A stretch of DNA of 22,770 nucleotides. Origin: Cladosporium sp. IMV 00045 (taxonomy: Eukaryota > Ascomycota > Dothideomycetes > Cladosporiales > Cladosporiaceae). The notes under the pieces were generated by a model. The model searched no databases, had not been told where the DNA came from, and saw only the letters and a program-made list of their open reading frames with translations. The first letter of the stretch is position 1; every line of letters starts with the position of its first letter. This document shows, one piece after another, positions 8,001 to 15,575 of the stretch. The stretch covers positions 1-22,770 of the forward strand of contig MSJI02000155.1 of NCBI GenBank assembly GCA_001931905.2, read 5' to 3'. The translations under genes and the position numbers were made by a program.

Positions 8001-8835
8001 AACAAGACTCACATCCCCCACCCCCCTCGGCCCACGCACCAAACCCCCCAAACCGCTCTCGAAGCAAATCATCGCCCTGCGCCGCATGAACTCCGAAATG
8101 GAACTCGACCCCTCCCCCTCGCGCCAGAGCAGACGCTACATCCACGGGCTGGCGCGCGAGCCCGCCCCTCTCCTGCCGTGGATTGGCGAGCCGGATCTCG
8201 CGGAGAGCAGTACGACGGACTTGTTCGATTTCGATTTCCGCGGCGTTGGTGAGCGGGAGGTTGATACGGGTGGGGCGGTGGAGGAGGGCGAGGGCGAGAG
8301 TGGGTATATCGGCGTTAGTGTCCCGACCAGTGCGCTGGATTATGTCGATTTGTCGGATATCGAGCGCAGGCTTGAGGGTGCGTTGGCTGGGTTCGACGTG
8401 CCTGCTTGTGTTGATGAGCCGATTCGGGAGGAGGGGAGGGCGTCTTTGTCGGCTTGTTCGTCGTCGTCGGTGGCGTGTTGTTCTTCTCCTTCGCCGAATA
8501 TGCCGCCGCCTTCGAAGATTTGTCTGTCGGAGAAGGAGAACGAAAAGGGAGGAGATCAAGAAGGAGAAGATGAAGAGGATGACGACGAAGACACCTCCTC
8601 CTCCAGCGTATGGGAAGACGGCGAGAAATTCTGGGAGCGCACCAGCCTAAGCACCATCCCCGGCAGCAGTCCTTCGGACGCTGAGAAGTTGCGAGCCCTG
8701 CAGACTCCTCTGGTGGGATTTTCTGTGAGTGGCAAGACAGGGTTTGGCGAGAGGAGGGGGCGGTTGCAGAGGTCGCCTGGTGTGGTGGCGACGCCGAGGA
8801 GTTTGTATGATGCGGATGGGTTTTTGAGAAGTTAG
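5086..8835 (+). CDS. Single-pass membrane protein with long, apparently disordered Ser/Pro-rich tail; conserved fungal protein of unknown function
   Basis: One open frame of 1249 codons. A hydrophobic, Gly-rich segment at about 50-73 (LYLGVGIGVGGAILIACIVV) is followed by RKRAEHKR, a stop-transfer pattern placing the long tail in the cytosol. There is no signal peptide; Met20 is an alternative start, and KRQ after it resembles a Kex2-type site, so a 5' exon may be missing. The tail is Ser/Pro-rich. One block at about 535-582 (GNPFQWDSAPLQ, KPSALKGSPNARKGHRRQN, CVRISTLTPQ) resembles one I remember as conserved across Pezizomycotina proteins. Proline runs follow around 930-990. An acidic stretch lies near 1160-1185 (EGEDEEDDDED). 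The tail end has GFSVSGKTGFGERRGR and ATPRSLYDADGFLRS. Sense-strand composition switches from C-rich (about 7760-8130) to G-rich (8170-8510). A signalling or scaffold role would be a guess. It converges on the pICln gene. Confidence 0.85.
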   Translation: MRHLQAHQSGQWSLRRVAVMKRQAAANPIEAGSASAPASAATAGASSTSLYLGVGIGVGGAILIACIVVIVQIARKRAEHKRALAELEQGHAVQVAQTQNAHCDVPRPISFARAGRLISIHGKGGWGALGSNEEVNEPERAGGHPMRKRNSYVSLPKRIKQQGIPLKRLKYLSAIIESPSSRSVHSPTPEIQALPELLPSSKGRKRAATISPKVPDHGNSQAGDVFVGPSSPKPNILPSFAIRSPGRYGATFVEESPKAKRSHSISALVHPTPDNDVFGPVGGNVRPPMHARSISLGAHRAASQPPSGPVPPLPVIAPHHAQTITARNGFNFSRMSCSSQESAGSSVLITSPILRGPDECIPSPSLEQLVAADDSASLKTVSQRQWQNPLIAGPRPIPDTSPTVPACAMGHHHKSSVRSNVARYSGDSELSRQLSTTSFNSSLDNDRTNRLSIPRLGTADRVSIRSVSSMNSLKSDSGVKKINTPRKVSRCSTTVSENGSPAERPRASVLRDISGNAGTPSRQASNATQDSSRSSNGNPFQWDSAPLQKPSALKGSPNARKGHRRQNCVRISTLTPQVLGPPPSRPTSPSIMHGIEEEPSEAGCENPMGGLPFVSNQSRLSRPPSASVFAPHLRISTLRASLTSTSPTLNTWTTFQEHGLPSQPSDSMLSISASPGTIGTRPASRKSGRSSNYSIPSFPSPSKTTVTAVQRDQPVPEFYFTRPSTDEPTFDFGWERDPSEQDRPPAFNLDVSENADLPSSPPLPVSKVDEYDPAWPFLTIPKQDGSQEYDPASPAFVEVATEPSHSSPLASTVTFSDDTARYSRATSYHDEYRPDSPPCSPKSMPQGFGTFSPASLDDDHSASSTPRATPSTNEKLTSANASTIMARLESHKRKVDFPGAPLLPPPIDDNPVPFPLNTIRNRSVSTTAHLQPNRPPPPPPTLSPDNTDIPTALLPGPQHNHSPSPSPPPHQQTRLTSPTPLGPRTKPPKPLSKQIIALRRMNSEMELDPSPSRQSRRYIHGLAREPAPLLPWIGEPDLAESSTTDLFDFDFRGVGEREVDTGGAVEEGEGESGYIGVSVPTSALDYVDLSDIERRLEGALAGFDVPACVDEPIREEGRASLSACSSSSVACCSSPSPNMPPPSKICLSEKENEKGGDQEGEDEEDDDEDTSSSSVWEDGEKFWERTSLSTIPGSSPSDAEKLRALQTPLVGFSVSGKTGFGERRGRLQRSPGVVATPRSLYDADGFLRS

Positions 8836-9225
8836 GTACTTCTTTCTTGGGCGCGTGGAGGGCCTGCCTGGGTAGAGTCTATAGATGATAGTGATAGGCA
8901 ATCTAGCAGGGTGGAGATGATGCGAAAACCATGATGTTTTTGAAAAGCTGTCATTTCACTCGTTCTCGGATCGAGAAATTCCCTATTCATCATGAAGTGA
9001 GCATCTCCTTTCCAGGATCGATGCCTTCTAGCAGTACCCTTTCTCACCAGAGAAGGTACCTTCTACATTTACTTGCCCTCAAGCCCCTTTTGTTTTTGAA
9101 CCCTTTTGTATCCCATGTCGCCCGAACCAACCACACGCGCAAGAAATCTTTTTCTTTTGGGTATCATTTTTGCTCATCCAACAAAGCGCAATGCAAGAAC
9201 CATACCTGCCTCTCCCCTATCCCAT
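8836..9225. other. Convergent 3' region between the membrane-protein and pICln genes
   Basis: This 390-base stretch must contain the 3' ends of both genes. It carries a perfect 14-base palindrome at 9051-9064. No separate gene is visible; plus-strand frames here and running on to 9828 lie antisense to pICln. Confidence 0.6.
9051..9064. repeat. Perfect 14-base palindrome AGAAGGTACCTTCT
   Basis: The sequence equals its own reverse complement over 14 bases and lies midway between two convergent stop codons. It may be a protein site or chance; it lacks a loop, so it is not an efficient RNA hairpin. Confidence 0.8.
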
Positions 9226-10154
9226 TCATCCAGTCTTCTGCCACTTCGCCTCAGCATCCGCACCCTCATCAACATCACCCACCTCATCCGCCCTCCTAAC
9301 CCTACCAGCTCCCTCTCCCAGCTGCGCGTTTCCGCCATCCTCCTCATCCTCACCACCGATCACCGTAACGCCCTCCGGCATTTTGAAGTTCCCATTCTCG
9401 TCCGTAAACTCGTGCACATTCTCACTTGTAATCCAGCCCGTGGCACCGGGAGCCGTCTCGTCAAATCCCGCCTCGCCTCCCTCCTCATCGCTATCATCCT
9501 CCGCCGCGGGATCGGGGTTCAGCTCCTGACAATCGCCAATGGCCATGTACAGCGCGAAGCTGGGATCGGACTGGCGCGCTGCTGCTGCGTTGCCGTTGCC
9601 GTTGGTCTGGTTTTCCGCGGGCGCCGCGGATGCGATAATCTGCGAGGGTGTGAGGCGGATTTGCAGGTGCTCGATGTCCTCGTCCGGCACGACGTTAGAG
9701 TCGGACAGGTTCAGCTCGAGCAGGACGGCGGCGCCGACTTGCGCGTGCACGGTGATGGTCGGGTAGGTGATGCGCGCGCCTTTGTTGGTCGTGGGGGACC
9801 AGAGGGTCAGGTGCCTGGTGGGAATTGAGTTAGTTGGTCTGTGAGGTATGTGATGTTTACTTGTGTGGATGAGCTTGCGCCGAGAGCGTACCTTGAAGTC
9901 ACCCAGACGTCGATGTCTTGAATCTCGACCAGGCCTTCCTCGTCGACGGCTGCTTCGTCTGTGGTTGCTACGAGCGCTTTGATCGCTTCCTGAGATTCCA
10001 GGTCTTCTTTGCTGATTTGGAGCTTGGAGGCTGGCGCTTGGAGGTGTAGGACGGGTTTGCCGACGAAGAAGCTGCCGGGTGTCGATTCATTATGTTCGGA
10101 GAGGGGAATGAAGTCGTCGTGAGAGGGTGCGGTGGTCAGAGTGGTGAGTGACAT
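9226..10154 (-). CDS. Methylosome subunit pICln (chloride conductance regulator ICln family)
   Basis: Coding exons are complement(join(9226..9814, 9892..10154)), giving 283 residues. The 77-base intron begins GTACGC, has CTAAC near its 3' end and ends CCACCAG; joining restores the family segment VWVTSRHLTLWSPTTNKG at about 83-100. The N-terminal half fits the PH-like pICln fold (PGSFFVGKPVLHL; LVEIQDIDVWVTSR; ARITYPTITVHAQ). The C-terminal half is acidic (AAEDDSDEEGGEAGFDE) and contains ENVHEFTDENGNF. In animals pICln holds Sm proteins in an open ring and presents them to the PRMT5 methylosome before snRNP assembly. The fungal role is presumed similar. The acidic tail, which mimics or contacts Sm proteins, is present. 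A 10-codon upstream ORF overlaps the start. The name ICln reflects an older ion-channel idea. Confidence 0.92.
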
Positions 10155-10168
10155 GTTTGCGGTTGCAT
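10136..10168 (-). promoter_or_regulatory. Overlapping 10-codon upstream ORF of pICln
   Basis: On the minus strand an ATG at 10168-10166 reads MQPQTCHSPL and stops at 10138-10136, inside the pICln coding region in another frame. If the mRNA starts upstream of it, ribosomes using this ATG cannot reach the pICln start 14 bases downstream by normal reinitiation. The transcription start is unknown. Confidence 0.45.
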
Positions 10169-10839
10169 GTGAGACGTTTTGCGTGTGTTGAAATGTGCCT
10201 TACAGAGCAGCAGTTCTCGAAGATTGAGAGCTGTGACGTGAGAAACAATTCGAGAAGCTTGGGCCAACGTCTTCACATGTCAGAGATCAGCCATGTGAAT
10301 AATAATAAATGGTACCTTCTATCATCAAACGCTTCGACATCGCATCGTGATAGAGCATGTAATGTATTGTCTGTGTAAACAATCCCCCAGCATGTGCATA
10401 TAGTGGCTAGGCTTTCACTTCAATTGCCTTTGCGCGATCATCGAAGCTCCTCCACGTGCATCATCTCCCCTCTGATGAGACGCCAAATCGTTCACCAATG
10501 CTAAAACAAATAGCTCGCCCGAGGACTGCTATATCTTGCGAAAGTACCCAGACCGCAAAGCAGAATCCCGAACTTCACGCAAGGTGCAAACGCACGCGCT
10601 CGGTCGGTTTCAACTCGACTTCCCGCAGCAAGGAAACGCAGACTAAAACTCCCCCAAAGGTGCGACGTCGAGGAAATAGCTCGTAACGATCCAAAACACA
10701 AAAGGGTCCGCGGAGAGTGGATGGAACGAAATGAAGTGATCCTCCACGCCCTTGCCCCTCTTCTTCTTTCCCTTGCATGCCCTTACGCGCCTTCCAGAAT
10801 GATGAACATCTCACTCGAAGCCATCTGCCGCAAAATAAT
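10169..10839. other. Upstream region of pICln, no gene recognised
   Basis: This should include the pICln promoter. Frames on both strands at 10456-10814 overlap one another, lack convincing ATG starts and show no domain. A CACGTG E-box core occurs near 10453. Confidence 0.5.
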
Positions 10840-11040
10840 CTTCTATCGAGCTACTATCTTCTACTCTAGAAGTATATATCAATAGGCAAGAACGTGAGAT
10901 AGCTCTTGAATATTTAGGGCTATCTCTCATAGGACACTCTTGTCTCAAGCCCCTCTCCTCCCCTCTAGTAGTACGAATAGACCTAGGTAGTAGTCAGCTG
11001 AGATTTTTGGCAGGCGCGTGGCCCTACTACTAGGAGGTAG
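10840..11040. repeat. Cluster of short inverted repeats, possible relic of a small inverted-repeat element
   Basis: Three nested features lie within 200 bases. TTCTA/TAGAA is a tight hairpin near 10859-10871. GAGATAGC (10896-10903) pairs with GCTATCTC (10919-10926) across a 15-base loop. CTAGTAGTA (10965-10973) matches TACTACTAG (11025-11033) in inverted orientation, and CCTAGGTAGTAG (10982-10993) nearly matches the same right arm. No transposase or clear target-site duplication is visible. Confidence 0.4.
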
Positions 11041-11092
11041 ATCGCATTCTCAAACAACCCTTCCTCCCACCTTCTCCACCACCACAACAGCG

Positions 11093-11338
11093 ATGAACCC
11101 TCCAATCTACCTACCAATCCATCGTACCACCCCTTTCATACTCAAAACACCCATCCTCGAGCCGCGGCTTGCGCCGAAATCCTTCGAGCAGTATCAGCCC
11201 GGGAAACCGTTGCAACTTGTAATAACTGATAAAAGCGCCGAAGCGAGCACCGAGACCAGGGAGGGAGTGGAGCGTCTGAGCTCTCGCGAAGGATTCGCAT
11301 CGGCTACAGTAGCGAGAGGATCCAGTTGTGGACCCTGA
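11093..11338 (+). CDS. Possible short protein-coding fragment (81 residues), unrecognised
   Basis: An ATG in good context (AGCGATGA) begins MNPPIYLPIHRTTPFI and continues through KSFEQYQPGKPLQLVI before a more random-looking end. The first 45 codons favour C- or G-ending codons as the real genes here do, but the latter part does not, so this may be a 5' exon or a gene relic. GTAATA at 11219 with CTGAT soon after suggests, weakly, a splice site. No homologous family comes to mind. Confidence 0.25.
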   Translation: MNPPIYLPIHRTTPFILKTPILEPRLAPKSFEQYQPGKPLQLVITDKSAEASTETREGVERLSSREGFASATVARGSSCGP

Positions 11339-14300
11339 TGGTGGTGCTGGTGGATATGTGGGATGGCATTTGTTATTTTGGCAGGTGGATGTGGGATTGT
11401 TGCCCTATCTCTTGCTCTCTCGTACTACCTTCTGTATATGATTTTGTAGTTTCCGAGAATCGGTCTCGGATGGCAACAGCATCTAGCCCTGCCATGCGTC
11501 GCACGAGAATATTGCCCCTGTACTTTTCGTGATAAACCCATCCGAGTTTCTTCTCAACCCTGCATCAATTCCAACAGTTCCCTAGAATTCTCTTTTTTTT
11601 TTTTCTCGTCGTTGGATCTTGACCGCAAGTTCACGTTTCCACCATTCTGCCAATGAGAGAAAGACAAGCCTGATAACAACCGCACCGAATGGCGCAATCG
11701 GTAATCTGCAACACTTGCAACGACTCGCCTGCACGAGCGTTGTTATCAACGCAAAAGCACACACAGATAAAGATGCATGAATGCTCATAGCACACGACGT
11801 TAAGAGCGGTGTCTCAACTGATCATGCTAGATAGAAAACTCCGAACGCAATCCCTCTCATGCAATCAAAGGTATGAAGTCGGTCAGCAGAGACAGATGAT
11901 TGCAGTAGTAGTACCTACTGGGACTCGTGCTCTCCCCTCCCAATTGCGAATCTAGAAGGCTGCATGCCTAGTCCCTCCGTATCTCCACTCGACGAACCAA
12001 AGTCCCATGCGAGTTGCGACCCAAGCGACCCATCAATGATGTTCTGCAGGGAATAACACACACGCGCGAAAAGCGGACGAGCCATTGGATTGGCGGTGTG
12101 TTGCGAGGCGTGGTAGGGACGCTCGAATCAGTTTGATTTTCTTTTCCCTGCAGGTGTTCATATCGAAAATGCTAAGCTAAGTTAGCGGGCCCAATTGTTA
12201 TTTACCGAGCGCTGTAGGGCGATTGAATGGTGGTAGGGCGGCGTGGGATGGGAGGACTGATTACTGGAGTCTATTGTGGGGTGGGTATTATTTTGTCGTT
12301 GAAAGGAGAGAGGGAAGACGATGTCGATTTCAGAATTCCTTCGGACACGTTCATGATCTGGAGATGTTATTGAGAGAGGTGTTATCCACATACCATCTTA
12401 ATGTTTCCGCAGAGATCTCAAAACCGCCGGCAGGGTGTCTCAGTGGCACAGAGCCTTTCTCGGTATATTAGAAACGAAGGTAGAAGCATACCGGCTATGA
12501 GAATGTATGATTCTCCAACACACTATCTCAAAGGCACGTAGGTCTTTTCAAAGTACCAGAACCATTGTGCTATGCAATTACTAATAAAGTTTCTATCTTT
12601 CATGTTCCGTGTTGTAAGAAGGCACGTCGGATCATTCATTTGGAACGTAGACTTTTAAACTATAGCAATGTAAGAGACGAAGAAGTATCTACATACGTGG
12701 TCACGGCCCAAGACTATGATATGGATTTTTGAACGAAGCCTAGAAGCGTGCCATACAACCAGTCCGAGATGAGAAAAGTCTCGATGAACCGTTTCCCATC
12801 GAAAAATACTACTGTATATTTCTCTCACCATCCAGAACCATCTCTAGCAAAATCGAAGCGACAGTGCACTCCGTGGACACGGCCTCGACTCCGGTCCACT
12901 GCGCCTGTCTCTTCGCTGCATGCATCGACGTCTGTGTGCGCATGCAGCATGCTATAGTGCTAAATTCCCACAGAGCTACTTATCCTTGCCCCCGGCCTCA
13001 TTCCGGACAGATAGATCTCGGAGTCGCTTGATTCCGGCGTCTATGGCGCACGCGCAAAATGTCACTACTATAGCGCAACGACCAAGCTCCGAACGCTACT
13101 GGAGTTGACAGTTCAGATCGCGTTGGCGGGCGGCGCTTAGCTCGGGGTGCGCGGAGACGGCGAGGCTATACGGAGGGTGGAAACACATGGAAGGGGAGAG
13201 GTGTGGGAATGAATGGAGCATTCCCCAAGAAAAATGACGCGAGGGTGGCGAAAAAAAGAAAGAAAGTTGTGGGCTCGTATTCTTCGTGCGATTTTTAGCA
13301 GCGGGCACCGGCGTGGGAAAATCGAGACGGCGTGGTGGTTGTTCGGGGGAGTGAGCCGAGGCTTGGTCTTGGTAGATGTCATTGTTAAGTAAGCAGTCTG
13401 AAGATGTAGAATACATGTATTCTTGCGAGAGCAATATAAAGCAGCAGAAATATATTACGTGATGACGTCGCATGTAACAGAAAGTTGGTTAGGCAAGATC
13501 ATGTATATGACCAGGTGAAGTCCACGGTGTATGAGATGGTTGGACGACCCTCAGGCTCGCTCGCGTGTTTCGGTACATATGTAGGAGATTAAATCGCATT
13601 CGGATAGGGAGCAACCGAAAATACCTCCTAACAGAATAGCTTCTGACCGTTTCGGAGGAGAGATGCATGGAGAGCATGCACGGCATGGCTAGGGAGAGCT
13701 GAAGCGCTATCCGAGAGCGTGGATAAGATCAACGAGAGGCGCATGCAGGCTTATGATTAACGTGCAGTGGCCATGCTCCTGCGACCCTGTAAGAGATTAT
13801 TGGGGGAGCTGGTTGATGCTGGTAGTTTGGAGATGGTAGCAGCACGACCGGTAGTAGTGTGGTGTCGGCCTACCCGTCTGCGCAGGGAAATGCTGACACG
13901 TGAAAACCGGTTTCTCAGCACAGGCACGCAGCGGAGACTTGGAAAGATGGCAAAGTGGGTTTCCCAACAGACGGAGCGTCAGAAGGCCATCATGAGCGGA
14001 TGCTGGGTGAAGAACAATCAGCTGTATTTCTCACAATCGACCGATGAGTGCGCGGGATAGAGCGCCTCCGCACGGGAGAACGACAAGGCGGGCAGGGGGG
14101 ACGATGCGAGGACGATAGATCAAGGTAGAAAGTCGCAAGATGCCGCCCATGACATGGACCGAGCGGTGGTTAGCGTGTGGTGAGGATGATGAAAGAAGTG
14201 GAGAGTCTCTCGTTTCGAGCATTCGCAAGGGAATCGATGGCAGATTCGCCTCCTGCGATTTGCTGCAGCCGCACTACTCTGCGACGAACTCTTGCAGGTC

Positions 14301-14605
14301 CATGCCCCGGCATGTCCGGGTCGTGATGTTGTCGTGGTGTTACTTGTGAGAGAGATCTGACCTCCACGGGCGAGCATGGTGCCATTGGGACGATGGTGGC
14401 CGACAATAGGGCCTTGATGTAACATGCCGTGTAACAAATCGCCAGTGCGCTCGTTTTGCATTCCCGCCCGGTGTTATAATCGTGCGCCTTGCTTGATGAC
14501 TTCGTTTGATGGACGTGAATACGTCGTGTTATCAGTGCTTGGTATTCAGGTCATCTCGATATCGATATTACAGAAGCCTCTCTCACATACAATCACGTTT
14601 CCATG
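11339..14605. other. Gene-poor region of about 3.3 kb
   Basis: No reading frame here matches a family I know. It holds a 12-base T run at 11593-11604, an AT-rich patch around 12440-12760 and a perfect AAACCGGTTT palindrome near 13905. GCATGC-rich clusters lie near 12920-12950 and 13660-13690, and a CRE-like TGACGTCG near 13463. Several overlapping short ORFs occur on both strands. Mean composition does not suggest heavily RIP-mutated transposon DNA, though I could not compute an index. Lineage-specific genes, a long noncoding RNA or a decayed element remain possible. Confidence 0.5.
13096..13473 (-). CDS. Possible orphan ORF with hydrophobic N-terminus (125 residues)
   Basis: An ATG-started frame begins MRRHHVIYFCCFILLSQEY, a basic-then-hydrophobic start that resembles a weak signal peptide or anchor. 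The remainder is Pro/Ser/His-rich and low in complexity, with no domain. The start overlaps a TGATGACGTCG site. Nothing besides length and the N-terminus supports it, so chance is likely. Confidence 0.15.
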   Translation of the reverse strand: MRRHHVIYFCCFILLSQEYMYSTSSDCLLNNDIYQDQASAHSPEQPPRRLDFPTPVPAAKNRTKNTSPQLSFFFSPPSRHFSWGMLHSFPHLSPSMCFHPPYSLAVSAHPELSAARQRDLNCQLQ

Positions 14606-14773
14606 AACCATCATCATCCGATTGACTTCATCAGGCCATCCTAGACCAAGACCCTCATCGCACATCATTTACCTTTTGCCTTTGGTCAAAGGCGGGCGTT
14701 TGGCCTCACTCTACTGTACCCCTCCCAGTCCGAGCGGTGTCTCACGCCTGCAGCGCCCGTACAGCGGCTTGCT

Positions 14774-15005
14774 GTAAGTCACTCACAGCTCTCATCCATG
14801 GTTTTTTGGCCCATTAGCTCAATAGCCCTGCCTGCACTTTATTTTGCACATGCCATTCCTGTCTGACCAGGCCAGCATCAGCATCGCCTTCGACCTCACC
14901 CCTCTCTCTCACTCATATTTTCCGTCCAATCTCCTACAGCAGTTCTCACATGTCCTCTCGCCATCAGCTGCAGCACACGAGCTAGCAATCAGCTAACCCA
15001 TCCAG
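14774..15005 (+). other. Probable 5'-UTR intron of the downstream conserved-protein gene
   Basis: GTAAGT at 14774 and a consensus GCTAAC branch site at 14992-14997 followed by CCCATCCAG give a 232-base intron. All upstream ATGs between about 14606 and the 15576 start (near 14798, 14850 and 14950) fall inside it. After splicing the leader would be AUG-free. Confidence 0.55.
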
Positions 15006-15575
15006 CCAGCCGTGCGCGCGCCAATCCCAAGCTACTTTCTGCTGGCGATTGGGTCGTGCTTTGAACGCTAGCCTTCACCATACCCACTCTCCACCACGTT
15101 GTCGAGGTTGCGAGCGGGCTGCCGGCCCTGCCGCTGAGAGAGATACAGAGAGACACTACTCTATCCATATCTGCTGCTGCCCTCATCCATCGCTCCTCAC
15201 TTACACCTTTCACCCTGTGAAATACACACCACCATCTCACTACCAATACAACACCACATACAACTTTCCTCTTCTTTCAAACTGCAGTCAGCACTTCGAC
15301 TTTGTCCAGCCTCGGCCGTTCTGGAAACGCCCGATTCTTCCGTCACTACTGCCCTGCACCGCGCATACTCGCTCTAATTCACCACCGAACTAATCCTCCT
15401 CGCCGCCTTCCTCGACAGTGAAGACTCGACCAATCCTCGCCTGCATCATTCCGAGGACTGTCTAACCTCATCCGGCGAGTGAAGCGTACCGACCGGCATC
15501 CCGTACTCTGAAAAACCGGCACGCAGCTGCGGCTTCCCACCCATCACAGTGCACAAAAGTCTCACATCAGCACAA
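15006..15575 (+). promoter_or_regulatory. Long AUG-free, C/T-rich leader
   Basis: There is no ATG in these 570 bases, although one is expected about every 64 bases. Pyrimidine-rich patches (CACCATACCCACTCTCCACC and similar) are frequent. This fits a scanned 5' untranslated region, possibly with several transcription starts. Confidence 0.6.

Noticed and set aside
7975..8559. 194-codon Arg-rich antisense frame opposite the long membrane-protein gene
   Set aside because: Arg runs arise from the reverse complement of TCG/TCT-rich Ser codons; no independent support.
9106..9828. 240-codon plus-strand frame across the pICln gene
   Set aside because: Antisense to a well-supported pICln exon; explained by its codon bias.
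11018..11092. Upstream extension of the small ORF at 11093
   Set aside because: It starts at GTG and reads through the inverted-repeat arm; the internal ATG is more plausible.
13767..14060. 97-codon plus-strand frame in the gene-poor region
   Set aside because: No domain, no preferred codon use, and a competing frame on the other strand; indistinguishable from chance.
14808..14823. tRNA-like A-box sequence GGCCCATTAGCTCAAT
   Set aside because: It resembles the 5' end of a tRNA, but no D-stem partner, anticodon arm or T arm follows; it sits in the putative UTR intron.
15549..15575. Nine-codon N-terminal extension of the conserved-protein gene
   Set aside because: The extended frame starts with GTG; the ATG at 15576 has good context and is the first AUG of the leader.
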